Source: Tamarix chinensis | Taxonomy: Eukaryota > Streptophyta > Magnoliopsida > Caryophyllales > Tamaricaceae | Direction of reading: 5' to 3' | DNA: 64,000 bases | Assembly: GCA_030549775.1 (NCBI GenBank) | Contig: CM060177.1 | Coordinates: 52,451,138-52,515,137, forward strand | Shown here: positions 45,369 to 57,450 of the stretch, in pieces | Numbering within the stretch: the first letter of the stretch is position 1 | How the letters are laid out: each line of letters begins with the position of its first letter | Program-made: the position numbers and the translations under genes | The notes under the pieces: model-generated | What the model saw: only the letters and a program-made list of their open reading frames with translations | What the model was told of the DNA's origin: nothing | Database searches by the model: none

Positions 45369-46326
45369 TGTTAATGTAGGAGCATTCAATATTTGGAATT
45401 ATTAATAAGTGTAGGTTATTCCTATTCTAAAACACTTATTAATTTTCCTAAGTTTGAAGAAACTCTTCTAACTTGGACTAAATTAATGAGTTAAATTTGT
45501 TCAATTCATATAAACCATAAACCTTGCTATAAGGTGTTAAAAATGGAGAAACTTTTGGCTAACACCACCCACATGAGGAGCACTTTTTTTTCCAGAGACC
45601 AATAGCTAAAGTAAGAAGATAAGAGTTGTAGCAGCACTTTTTGGTGATATTTTTTTTCATATGGGAGATTAAAGATTAAGGGGAAAGGAATGATTTCTTA
45701 AAATCCTTATTAGCTAGAAAGTGTTCTTATCAAGTCATTTTAAGAGTTGGGAGCATCCTAGGGGACCAAATTCTTAGGTAGAAAACGTACACCCTTTTGA
45801 TTAATCACTAGGTGAAAAGAATACTTATCCCTTACTTACTTCAGCTAGTATTGGTTGTAAGTTGTAATATTGGTCATGTGACCTATGTTTTTCTTCTAGG
45901 TGTATGGAAAACTTGGGAAGAAGAAATCTGATTCTCACCATTTCCCAGATCATGGATCATCTTGTAAGGTGTTTTATTCATTTTTTTTTTATTCTCCCCA
46001 AATCCTTAAACACTCATTATAAGAGTGGTGAATGACTTTGAATGGAAAACAACTTATCTTTCTACATTTTTACAGAGTTCAAAATTATCTTATCATTTGA
46101 TGTTAAAGTAAAGAACATTGTCTTACACTCCTTCTAATCATGCAAGTTTTATCTCAAGTTGTTCATACCTTAAGTGGTATTTGTAATTAGCTAAAATCAT
46201 GAAATTTAAATTTTGTTTATCCTTTCATCTCATTCATCCCCATTTTGTGTTTTCTTTGGTGTTAATTATACCTTAATCCCACCACCAATCATCAAGATTA
46301 ACCCAATTTGTTTAGCTTATGCATCA
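45369..46326. mobile_element. solo LTR (958 bp) inside the Athila RT
   Basis: TGTTAATGTAGGAGC at 45369 to TTATGCATCA at 46326, a TG...CA unit. Flanks accat (45364-45368) and gtcat (46327-46331) look like one duplication with two transitions, and the RT resumes in phase directly afterwards ('FGLCNAPST'). No coding content. Its family and orientation are not known; the size and TGTT start fit a copia-type LTR. Confidence 0.75.
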
Positions 46327-46331
46327 GTCAT

Positions 46332-47057
46332 GTGACATTTGGGTTATGCAATGCCCCTTCCACATTATAGAGATGTATGGTAAGCATATATTCATAGTAG
46401 TTAGAGAATATTAATGAGGTATTCATGGTTGATTTTAGTATTCATGTTGATATATTTTATCAATGGCTAGATAACCTAACTATAATTTTGAAGAGGTATC
46501 TTGAGACTAATCTTTTGTTAAAATATAATAAATGTCACTTTATGATGCAATAAGGAATAGTGTTAGGATATGTCATATCTGCTAAAGGTATAGAAGTAGA
46601 ACAGGCAAAGATTGATCTCATAGTCTCTTTACCTTATCCATCTACTATTAAGGAAATGCAATCATTCCTTGGCCATACTGTATTTTACCGTATATTTCTT
46701 AAAGATTTTTCAAAGATTATTCAATCCTTTTATAAACTTCTTTAGAAAGAGCCTGAATTCATTTTTATGATGAGTGTAATTTGGCATTTGATCATTTAAA
46801 GGAAAAATTATTTACTGCACCTATACTTCAATCCCCTGATTGGAATTCTAATGTTGGTGCAGTTTTAGTTCAAATGATCAGAAAACATCCATATGTGATT
46901 TGCTATGCTTCATGTAAATTAAATGAAACTCAACATAATTATACCACCATTAAGAAAGAGCTTGTTTCCATTATCTTTCCTATAGATAAGTTTCACTCTT
47001 ATCTACTAGGTATATATATTATTGTGCAAGATGACTGTGCAACTCTAAAATACCTAC
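46332..47057 (+). pseudogene. Athila-like RT end and RNase H start
   Basis: Continues RT with 'FGLCNAPST' near 46337-46363. The catalytic box reads 'FMVDFS' near 46427-46444, where the clade has FMDD, so one aspartate is lost. 'NKCHFMM', 'LGYVISAKGIEV' near 46562-46597, 'SFLGHTVFYR' and 'DFSKIIQ' follow. RNase H shows 'APILQSPDW' near 46820-46845 and 'CKLNETQHNYTTIKKELVSI' near 46912-46972, ending 'ATLKYL' at 47057 where the chromovirus LTR begins. The integrase part is missing from the window. Confidence 0.9.
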
Positions 47058-50000
47058 TATAACACCCCATTTTTTTACAACTAAAAAATTTTATTATAAA
47101 AATATTGCGGAAAAAAAAACTACTAAAAACTTAGGAAAAATGAGGTGTCATTACCGCACCTAATATAGAACAGGCATCAGCTGCCTATCTCAAGTTAGAT
47201 ATAAGATAGAGAAATCAATCATGAACTGCATAAAAGTATCTAAATGTCAAAACCCATGCCCAACACTATGTAGGACTACTACAAGCCATCTCCAAAAATC
47301 AACACATAGTCCTCTACTTATGGGAATGAACTGGTGATCTAGCAACTGGGCACATTAGTATACTTCATACTCAGTGAGCCAAGTTAACTCCTCCATGGTA
47401 TTAAAAGCAAAAAAATTCCCAACATAATATGGGGATCATACTAACATATTTCAAGCTTATGGCATATAAATACATATATCGACTCTATCATGGTCATATA
47501 ATACATAAGAAACTCACACCATACACGACTCAGCATGCTTATTAACATAACACAACATCATAGATAGCAACGAGAAATCTACTACATATATTATTCATAA
47601 TATTATTAGGGCTTATATTATCCCTTCATATAGTTTCCCAATTAGTCCATTTTTGAAAATTACATAATCCATAAGGTCATATATTTATAAGCCATTATCT
47701 CTCTTTTTGTTCATATCCTCTTTTTTCTATTTTACCTTTAACCACATTTTCATTCCAATTTTTATTAAGTAATGGATTGAAAACCACCCCATGGTCACAC
47801 AAATCATAGAAGTCTATCTAAACAGAAGGACACAAAGTTTGGTTGAAGCCAAGTAACCTCCAATGGACATAAATTCAGTTTAAGGATAAAAAAAAAACAC
47901 CAAGTGGACTAGTCTCTTTACTATCATTACCCATTATTACATTATCAATATCTAGAATAGGATACTAATTGAAGGAAAAGCCCAAAGGCATTAATAAACA
48001 CTTGATGGCTGACTAACACTCGATAGCTAATTCAGGATTAAGTAACCCATACCCATATACATCTTGATCATCTTCCACTTTAATTGATCCGTGTATTCTT
48101 TCTAATGTTATGTGATTATAGAAGGCCCATACAACTTACAAGTAAGGCATCCACATATTTTTCCATCTTAAACATTTATATTCCCTCAACTATGGAGTGG
48201 TATTTCCATTACTTCTTAACCAGTATTAATCAAACCATTAGAATAGTCCATTTTAGACTGATAATCTAAATTCCATTGCCCTTTAAAGTTATAAAATACT
48301 CATTCGGGTTTTCAACTAAGGCCTTAATAAATACCTATTGATTATGCCATGAATTATTATCCATTTAATCCATCCATTAGGTTGTCAATACATGCTAAAA
48401 ACTGTATTTCACTTATTAAATAGTCGTATAGCAACATTAAACATAGTCTCAAAGCATATCATGGCTAAAAGATGAAAATCAAACATTCTAGCTTAATCAA
48501 TTGATCAGTTTGGCCTAACCAATCGATCAATTTATCCAAACAAGTTGACTATTTTAAGATTAGTTGATCAATTCTTCCAAACAAGTCAATGGGCTCAAGA
48601 ATAGAGTACCCAAGGTCACCATAGACTAAGCGGTCTATTGATTTAGGTCAACCAATCACTTATTCTAAGGACCAATAGATCAATTTCACCTATCTAGTCG
48701 ATTAGTCTTCCCCCAAATAGCACAAAACATACATTTTTTATGTGAATCACACTCTAAAATCCTACCAAATCTAAACCACAAAAAATTTCATAGCAACATG
48801 TCATTATTTTATTAGCTCATAAACTAAATCATGCTTAACATTCAAGTAAATTGAAATATTTTCTCTAGAATCATGCATTTTTCTCATGATTCATAAATAA
48901 TTCAACATGCATTAATCTAAAGCCAAAATCTCATGCAGACCTATAAATGTAGCACTTTATAGAATGCATCACATCATATGCTTATTCAAGCCATATCTTG
49001 GAGGTAAGAATGGCTTACTTGATGTTAGCAATATTTTCACTAATGGGAGAAACTTAACTAGGAAGATTCTTAATTTTTATAACCTTTAAAACTAAAAAGT
49101 AAAAACTCCATAAATCATTAAATATTTTCACAAATCATAACTCAAATTAGAAGGAAAAATAGGCTTACTAAACCTAAGAGAAAAATAGAGGAAGATTCTA
49201 TTGAGTGATACTTAACTTCCTCCTAAATCTAACTCATTATTGCTTTAAAATAAAACAAGAAGAAGCTAGGGAATGAATCAAAAGAGTGGAATGAACTCAA
49301 AAGTAAGGTCAAAGTAGAGAGGAAGGAACATAAATGCTAGAGAGTTAAGATATTTCAAAGGCTAAAAGGAAAGTGAGAAGATGGGAAATTAGGGTTATTT
49401 ATAGCTAACGAATAAGTTAAGGAATGACTGGGGCTATGAAACAGATCAAAAACCCTAATTTATTTCTCAAATATAAGCTAAAGGGGCAAATTTATCATGA
49501 TAGGTAGATTTTCATTCTCAATCTAAAATGGTGATTTACTAGGTAATGCATGTCGATTTCATCTAAAAACATATTGAACACATGAAAGGTAATGGAAGAT
49601 CTAGGTGGGAAGGAATCTCCTAGATGAGTAGAGACATTCTAGAATTAAAGTAATACTTTTATAGGTGTGCAAAAGAGAGAGGTGAAAGAAGACTAGGGTG
49701 AGGTCATCCTCTCCCTCGTTTATCCAAATTGAACCCTTGAATCAGTTCAAGGCTATAGCTAGAGCGGAATACATGATTAAAAAAGGTCAAGAATATCTAG
49801 AAAATAGCTTGAATTTGGATTATTAAGGTTCCATTTTAATATAGTAAATTTCCTAATAAATCAATCTTAAAAAAAATATTTAACCTGACTAACCAATTGA
49901 TTGATTTGGTCTACCAGTTAACAACTCTACCAACTAGTTGATCGGTTCCCCAAAACAATTGATCAATTTGGTCAAACAAAACCCCTTAGATTAAAATGAC

Positions 50001-50179
50001 GAACTAGTCTATTAATCCACCTAAAAGCTTATTTTATTCAGTTTCACAAACTTTATTCAAATCCATCTTTACCTCAAATCCAATTACAGTTCTAATTTAA
50101 AATAAAACATTATCAAAATTTATTAAACATTATAACTTTCCATTCAATAAATATTACAAATATATAGGGTTTTATAACA
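47058..50179 (-). repeat. 3' LTR of the chromovirus (3.1 kb)
   Basis: Sense start TGTTATAAAACCC at 50179, just after the PPT; sense end GGGGTGTTATA at 47058, where CA has become TA. 48280-48790 matches 61250-61860 (for example 'aaatagtcgtatagcaacat' against 'aaatagtcatataacaacat'). It contains scattered 'caatcgatcaatttg'-type repeats at 48490-48720. Confidence 0.85.
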
Positions 50180-50181
50180 AT

Positions 50182-50192
50182 GCCCCCTAAAA
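50182..50192 (-). other. polypurine tract
   Basis: Sense TTTTAGGGGGC two bases before the 3' LTR start. Confidence 0.75.
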
Positions 50193-50339
50193 GAGTTTGT
50201 GCCCCCAATGCCTATTAATAAATATCTAGACATTGCACATAACATATAGCAATTCACACAATACATTTAATAAGGCAAAAATGGTTACTACCCCTTAAAA
50301 TAAAGATGAAACCAATAGACATCACACTAGGAGAAAAAA

Positions 50340-51234
50340 TCTAGGTAATTCTCTCAAATCTCTTCCTTAGCCTCCCAAGTATCCTCCCTGGCATCATATT
50401 GTAAACAAAGGACCTTTACTAGCAGAACATTCTTCTTGTGTGTCACTTGGGTCTTCGTTTCTTGAATGCCTATAGGTTGTTCCTCGTAAGTTAGAGACTC
50501 ATCAAGTTCTAAAAACTACAACTAGATGGTGTGGAAAAGGATCTTCTACGTATTTCCTCAACTAGGATATATAGAAAACGCTATATACATACTACAATTC
50601 CATTGGTAGGGCTAAACGATTAGTGACCTCGACAATTTGATTCACAATCTCATACACTCTAATGTACCTTGGACTGAGCTTACCCTTTCTACGGAACCTC
50701 ATTTCTCCCTTGGTGGGAGAGACCCTCAAAAAGACTCAATCACCCACCTTATAACCATCGATGCATCTTCTCAAGTGTGTAGAGCTCTTCTATAGATCAT
50801 GGGTTTCTCTCATCTAATCCTAAATTAGTTGGATCAACCTTGTCTTCTATTTTATCTTCTCTAGTTCCAACACAATTATCTCATTGATTTTACTCCAACA
50901 CAAGGGATTATGAAGTTTCCTCCCATATAAGGCTTCAAAAGGTTCCATCTTAATGCTTGTCTCATAAATATTATTGTATAAGAACTCTATCAAGTCTAGG
51001 CAGTATTCCCAACTACCTCTAAAATCCAACACACAAAGTATGACAAGAATCTAGAGACCCCATGTAGTTGCATAATATGCTACCTGTATGGGTTGGCCAG
51101 CTACTCCATGCTCCATGTCATCTTCATTGATATGAACACTGTCAACTTATTCAAGTGATCCATGTCAATAAAAATGGAATAAAATCCACTACAAGTCCTT
51201 GGAAGATCCATCATGAAGTTAATAGATATGTTTC
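50340..51234 (-). pseudogene. integrase core (3' part), C-terminal domain and chromodomain
   Basis: Starts at 51234 within the integrase core: 'ISINFMMDLPRTC' near 51190-51228 (the first catalytic Asp position reads Asn), 'FIDMDHLNKLTVFI', then 'VLDFRGSWEYCLDLIEFLYNN' near 50970-51035 and 'MEPFEALYGRKLHNPLCW' near 50895-50950. The second Asp and the Glu region are scrambled. The C-terminal domain (50650-50780) is degraded. The chromodomain is readable without stops near 50345-50520: 'LTYEEQPIGIQETKTQ', 'NVLLVKVLCLQYDAREDTWE', 'AKEEI'. A stop replaces the next codon. In this clade the chromodomain binds modified histones and steers integration into heterochromatin. Confidence 0.88.
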
Positions 51235-51640
51235 TGATACCCTAAATATTTACTTAGCCTAATCCCACATTATGAATGCCCTAATTTGGTTCTAATATCA
51301 AGAAATCTTGTATTAGCCTTAACCCAATTTCATAATCCACAACTTTAGTTAGATCTAAAAGCTTAACTCAAATAAATCATAATTTGTAAACCAAAATCAA
51401 AACCTGCTAAAATTTTCACTAATCTTAATTATTTTTAGCTAATCTAAAACAAACTAAACTAATCCCCAATCTTTTTCTCTTTTCCTTTTTTCTTGCTCCT
51501 TTTCTTTCTTTGTTCTCCATCTCCCACTATAATATATGTTTTCTCTGTAACTTGTACATGCAACTTGCTTTTCCTTCTCCACTTGTACCATCACACATCA
51601 TCTTCTACAGACATCCATCACCCATCACCCTACTTCCTTT

Positions 51641-51716
51641 CTTCTTCTTCTTCTTCTTCTTCTTCTTCTTCTTCTTCTTCTTCTTCTTCTTCTTCTTCTT
51701 CTTCTTCTTCTTCTTC
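51641..51716. repeat. (CTT)n microsatellite, about 25 units
   Basis: Uninterrupted CTT run. It creates poly-Ser and poly-Phe frames that are not genes. Confidence 0.98.
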
Positions 51717-51807
51717 ACACTCAACCATCATTTCCCTGCATCATTAATCATACATCTTCCCCTCTCTTTTTTCCATTTCCCAATTCACATCGCACATGCA
51801 CATATGC

Positions 51808-51854
<47 letters not shown>
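51808..51854. repeat. (TA)n followed by (AC)n
   Basis: Near-pure TA dinucleotides to about 51845, then ACACAC. Confidence 0.9.
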
Positions 51855-52829
51855 CACACTCCCTTCTTCTCTTTTTTTGGCGTCCACCCTACCATTTTTG
51901 TGTTAAAAAGCCACAGCCTAAGCCCCTCTTCCTTCTCCTTTCTTCTTTCTCGTTTCTTCTTCTTCCTCCTCTTGTGTGTCCCCTATTTTTATCCTATAAA
52001 CCACCCATTCCACCAATAACATCAATGTGCACTACCACTCGCTGCTCTTTGATCAGTGAATAGACCACCAAGGTCACCTCAACCTTCCCTAGCACAATCG
52101 TCGACCACTGCTGCCAACCACCGCCTTTTTTTAATTCTTCTTCCTCATGTCCGTCACAGTTTACAAAATGCAAGACCTATGTACTGTAACACCCCAAAAT
52201 TCACTATTTTTTTTTTTTGAAAACAGAAGCAATTAAGATAGAAACACTTAAAACCTGTGAATTCTGGGAATGTTACCGCCACACTTAGTACCAGACCGGT
52301 TCTCTCCGACCGTTCCAGTACCAAGTGCTAAGGCTAAAGAAAAGATTTACGTTAAATTCAAATTAACAATTCATAAAAGAATTCAAAAGATCATACAACA
52401 AAATCAGAGTACGCATAAACGTTTATTAACACTTGTAACTTCTAAATATAAATAAATTTAAGCAATATAAAACCCGATGGATCAAATTCCGGATTGCCTA
52501 CTCACTCAAGTTAGGCCTGCCACCCCAAACAGTCTCTGATCTTAAACCTGCATAAGAGGTCTGCTCCCCACTATCGGTGGATCATCATAGGACCCATCAA
52601 CCAAGGTAGTATCAGTACGGGTCCAGTACTGAGTAAGGTGACTTGATCACTAAGGCCAACACATAAATACATAAATCATGCAGAAAAAATAGAAGAACAC
52701 ATTCATAAATGCATATGATCAACCAGGTAAAAGTACAAAGGCTCAATAATCCAGATTAATTACTTAATTAATCTTTTATCAAAAGTCGATACACACCATG
52801 CTTTTTTATCAAATCCATGTAAGTACAGG

Positions 52830-53180
52830 AACACCCCACTATTATTGTCGGTGGGCCGGTCACTTGCGGGACAAAGTCCACACCACTATTGTTCGTCGGT
52901 GGATCGGTCACTTGTGGGACATAGTCCACACCACTATTTCTGACCGGTGGATCGGTCTGGTTCCTACTCACATGGTGTTCCACTTTAAGTAATTAGTATC
53001 TTTTATATCTTTTGGCAACTATGATTTATTTTTATTGAGCTCGAGTCACCCCACTATTATTTCCGGTGGGCCGGACACTTGCGGGACAAAGTCCTCACCA
53101 CTATTATTACCGGTGGATCGGTTACACATAGGACATCATGTCCTAACCACTATTCCTAACCGGTGGATCGGCTAGACCCG
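52830..53180. repeat. tandem units 'ccactattnttnccggtggatcgg' in two blocks
   Basis: Blocks at 52832-52965 and 53048-53172, each with three units of about 45 bp ('ggtgggccggtcacttgcgg' and 'ggtggatcggtcacttgtgg'). Inverted equivalents occur at 1070-1205. Confidence 0.85.
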
Positions 53181-53569
53181 ACTCAATAATCTTCCACTTT
53201 AAATGATTAGTGTCTTAAGTATCTTATTCAGAGGCTTTCACCATAGACATGCACGAATCATAAATCATAATTTCCATATTTATCATCATACTTACACTTT
53301 AATCACCACATACATATGATACACCAAAAACCCTAATCAGCCTCCATATACCTCAATTAACCACAACAAACCATAATTCAGTCTCCTCCATACCCTTAAT
53401 TTGCCCCACGTGCTATTTTTCATCCCAAGTGCTCAAGCACCCAAACAACACTTACATTACATTCCTTACATCCCAAATTAACTTTCCATACGTAAATTTA
53501 ATACCCATGCAGACATTAATCTCCCCCATACAAACCTTTGAACCTTTTTCATGCAAACCTTAAAATTCC

Positions 53570-53775
53570 ACGTGAAACCCTAAATTCAACCATGCAAACC
53601 CTAATATAACCATACAACCATCAATATCACCATGTAAATCCTAATACCACCATACAACTATAATTACCACCATACAAACCTTAATATCATCATACAAACC
53701 CTAATACCAACATACATCCATTAATACCACCAGGTAAACCCTAGATTCCGTCATACAAAACCATAAATTCAATCC
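53570..53775. repeat. ~21-bp minisatellite 'accatacaaaccctaatacc'
   Basis: About nine degenerate units. It contains 'aaaccctaa' words but not a telomeric array. Confidence 0.8.
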
Positions 53776-53889
53776 AACCAAAAACAAAGATTCACCTATT
53801 CCAAACCCTAAATTCAAACAATAAAGATTCTTCCATACCAAAACCTAAATTCAAGCCATAAATATTCTTCCACATAAAATCATAAATTA

Positions 53890-54345
53890 GAATCTCCCAA
53901 GGAAAACTATAAATTGAATTCCCCCAAGCAAATCATAAATTAGATTCCCCCATATAATATCATAAATTACATTTTCCCAAATAACATCATGAATTCGATT
54001 CTCTCAAACAAATTATAAATTAACTCTCCCAATTAAATCATAATTTAAAGTCTCCCATATAATCTTATAAATTACATTCTCCCAAATAACATCATAAACT
54101 AAATTCTCCCAAACAAATTATAAATTAACTCTCCCAATCAAATCATAACTTAAATTCTCCCATATAATATTATAAATTACACTCTCCCAGATAACATCAT
54201 AAACTAAATTCTCCCAAACAAACCATAATTTAATTTCTCCATATAACATCATAAATTACATTTTCCCAAATAAAACCATATATTATATTCTCGCATAAAA
54301 CCATAAATTATACACTTCCACCTAAAACCATACATTAGATTATTC
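53890..54345. repeat. ~26-bp minisatellite starting 'ctccca'
   Basis: Some 15 units of the type 'ctcccaaataacatcataaa', with a possible four- to five-unit higher-order pattern, since the block near 54050-54140 resembles 54155-54235. Confidence 0.85.
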
Positions 54346-54942
54346 CTTATAAAACCATAAAGTAGGTCAAATCACTTCCCTTAGTCAACTCCTTTCTCCA
54401 TCCTACTTTTCATCTTTTCTCCCACACAAACCACACCGACTTCCTCACATGCACAACACATATCATCATACATAAGTAATACACATACCATGCACAACAT
54501 ACTTCAACTCCAAGTCATACCACATATAAAATATTTAATTATAATAAACATAGATACATAACATGCGAAACACATAATACACATAAGCATATAAAAGGCC
54601 TTAGCACTCCTTACCTAATACGACACCGGTCTTGGTGCACGCTCCTATTCCTCTTTAGGGTTTTGACTGGTTTTACCTATTATGAGAGATAAGCTAAAAT
54701 TAGACTCTCTCCTATCAAAATAATATTAAACACTAATTTAATATAAGAATATTTTTTTATAAAATAATAATAACAAAAATACCAAAATAATATCAATATT
54801 AATATTACTAAGAATAATAAAATAGTAGAAATAATAATAAAAAGGCATTACTCAAAAATAAAGTGAAATAAGGGATTTGGACCCTTTACCAAAATAATAC
54901 TAAAAAGATTATTTGTAAATTAAATAACCCAATTCAGAAATA

Positions 54943-54981
54943 ATAATAATAAAATAATAATAATAAATAATAATAATAATA

Positions 54982-55045
<64 letters not shown>
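54943..55045. repeat. (AAT)n then (ATG)n microsatellite
   Basis: AAT units to about 55011, then a pure run of ATG/GAT units to 55043, then AAT again. Confidence 0.95.
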
Positions 55046-55429
55046 AATAATAATGATAATAATAGTAATATTATTAACAACACTAATGTTAAAATATTTG
55101 TATTAATAATAATAAATAAGAATAATGGAAATTTGAAGTAAAAATAATAATAATAGTAATAATAATTATACTTATAACATTTTAATATTAATAATAGTAA
55201 ATATAGAAATAATAAGAAGAATAATAATAAAATCGAATTAAAATATATTAGGCTTCAGCCCTCAACATAAATAATAATAAAAATATTAATACTTAAATAA
55301 TAATAATAATACACATTAAAATATAAATATTAAGAATAATAATATAGTATTTATATGCAAATAATAGAAATAAAATAATTTAAAGGTTGTAAAAATAGGG
55401 AAAATAGCTGAGAGGGTCTAGGGTTCAAC

Positions 55430-56620
55430 CAAATGTTGGTGGGGATAGGCGGCACCGGCGGTGGCGCACGGCGGCGGCGGCGGCGGCCGGAAAAAGGAAA
55501 GAAAGAGGGGAAAGTTGCATGCTGGGAATAATATAGGAAGAATTAAAATGGGAGCTCGGGTGTTTTGAGTTCCCCAGAAGGAGAGGGACAGAATAGAGGT
55601 GGTGGCGCAGCCAAAGGTGGCGGCGCACGGCGGCGATGGTGGTGGCCGAATGGAGGAGAAGAAGGAAGAGAGAGGAGGAGAGGGAGAAAAAGGAAAATAA
55701 AGGTAGGGGAAGGCAGGGCAGGGTCTGAAGAACAATTTGGGAGGTGAAAGAAGCGGCCTTAGCGGCGGAGGAGGTGGCTAACGGCGGCGCGAAGGGTGGC
55801 GGGGCAGAAAAGAGGGTTGATCGAGAAGAGAACTTCTCACAGATGGGACGGCTTGTACAAGAAGAATCGAGGGGTGAGATAGATTTAGTTAGATAGAGGG
55901 AGGTGCAAGGATGACACGGGTGGCCAGAACGGGCGGTGAAGTTGGCCGGAGGCGAAGAAAGAGGTATCTGAAGTGGCGACGGTGGCAAGATCGGGATTCT
56001 GGGTTGGGGGGTTCAAGAGCTCGATACAGAGCTGCTTACGAGGGTATTTATAGGGAAAATAAGATAGGGTAGGGTTCTTTGGGTCGGCTACGGGGTAAGG
56101 AACGTAGGGTTCAGGTCGCCGGTGGCGTGGTCGGCCGGTGGTTCAATTTCGGGGTAGCTTTCGGGAAGGGTTACGCGTAGGAAAGAAAAAAAAAGAAGTA
56201 AATCATGCGAGAATAGGGGAATTTGGTTTGGAGAAATTGTCAAAGAGTCATCAGGGGAGAGAGAGGACCGAAACGGCAGGTCAAAATGGCTGTAACCGGC
56301 GGCGAGATTTTCGGAGGTGGCGGCGGAAGTTGCAGATCGAGCGTCGGCGTCGGGGGAGGAGAAAAGGAAGAAGAAAGGGCTGGACCGGCGGTCCAGAGGA
56401 AAAAGAAAGGAAGGAAAAGAGAGGAGACGGGCCGGTCGGCGGGGTGAGGGATGCGTTTAATTGCAACGACGCGGTTTGGTAATAAAATGGACAAACCGCA
56501 GCGCTCTGAGGGCGGGAGAAGGAGGCAACGGCGCGCGGACGCGGGCTGGGCTGGCCGAGGGAAGGAAAAGGAGAAGACTGGGCCGCCGGGCTGGCCCAGT
56601 TCGGGGAGAAGAAGGAAGAA
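55430..56620. other. GC- and CpG-rich island inside the solo LTR
   Basis: In an otherwise AT-rich window this stretch is strongly GC-rich: 41 of 60 bases from 55741 are G or C. It contains many intact CGG/GCG words, including a (CGG)n run at 55469-55488. It spans the inferred transcription start. Confidence 0.85.
56045..56053 (-). promoter_or_regulatory. LTR TATA box
   Basis: CTATAAATA on the - strand, about 1.05 kb from the sense start of the LTR, followed by GC-rich leader sequence. Consistent with a U3/R boundary near 56020. Confidence 0.6.
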
Positions 56621-57450
56621 AAAAGAAAAGAAGAAGAAGAAGAAAAAGAAAAAAGAAAAAGGGAAAAATAAAAATAGTGTGTTGGCTCAATTAAAATAAT
56701 TAGAATATTTGGGATATTTAAAAATATTAATATTTAAATAAAATAATATTTAAATCCCTTTTTAGGCTAAATTATGATTTTTAAAAGATTTTCCATAAAT
56801 TCCATTTTAATTAGCAAAACATCATAGTTTTCTCTCCTTAAATTATTTATAAGATTAATATTTGTTTGAAACTATTTTCTCCTTCTTATTTTAAATAAAA
56901 TAATTTATTTAATTTATTTTCAAAATAAAATGCTTAATTAGCTAAAATACCCAAATTCTTTTCTAATAAAAATACTTATAAATTTCTTCTTTATTTTTCC
57001 TAATTAATTCAATTTAAAAATAATTTATTTAAATAATTTTTTTATAATAAATATCATTTAATGTAGTTTATAAAATTAGAAATTTTCGGGGCATTTCATG
57101 TACAGCCCCAAGCACAATCGTGCAACACTAAAATTTCCTATTGCATGCCCGTGTATCTCAGCGTAGCCTACCTATGTACCCTCGCATGCCAGCGCATAGC
57201 CCAAAGGCATGCCTGTGCACACCTATTTAGCTTGTGACCTGTTTACCTGGTGATCAAGCATAGCTATACTAGTTTGCACCCTTAGTCATGTGCAATCTTT
57301 CTTCTCAACTAAGGTGTGCACCGCCTATAATATAGATGTGCAACCACCCTTTTTTAGCCATGTACCCCTATTTTATCCCCAGACATTGTCCATATATAAA
57401 AAAAAAAAATTTACCATAGCTCCACCACACATCCATATATCATAAGCTTC

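Larger units (their letters stand above)
52185..57098 (-). mobile_element. solo LTR of 4,914 bp with perfect target duplication
   Basis: + strand ends are TGTAACACCCC (52185) and GGGGCATTTCA (57098), flanked by tgtac at 52180-52184 and 57099-57103. No PBS, PPT or coding domain lies inside. The 52185-52350 end is the inverted match of 1795-1964. A TATA box on the - strand sets the sense as -, giving about 1.05 kb of U3 and 3.8 kb of R/U5. It holds tandem arrays, AAT/ATG microsatellites and a CpG-rich island. Frames such as 55988-55425 (187 residues, Ser/Pro/Leu-rich) fall just after the TATA box but look compositional. Confidence 0.92.
51235..57445. mobile_element. insertion in chromovirus integrase, itself hosting a giant solo LTR
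   Basis: The integrase frame breaks at 51234 and resumes at 57451. Flanks gtttc (51230-51234) and gcttc (57446-57450) look like a target duplication with one transition. The insert starts TGATACCC and ends ATATCATAA. Without the nested 52185-57098 LTR and its duplication it is about 1.29 kb and noncoding, with a CT-rich part (51470-52020) like the leader of the LTR at 18187. I interpret it as a decayed solo LTR; the class is uncertain. Confidence 0.6.

Noticed and set aside
51493..52019. Long frames rich in Ser and Phe
   Set aside because: They are translations of the (CTT)n microsatellite and CT-rich DNA.
53570..53775. Interstitial telomere suggested by 'aaaccctaa' words
   Set aside because: The words sit in a degenerate 21-bp minisatellite, not in a 7-bp array.
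56138..56699. Several overlapping Arg/Gly/Lys-rich frames on both strands
   Set aside because: All fall in the GC-rich and (GAA)-like low-complexity part of the solo LTR; no domain is seen.
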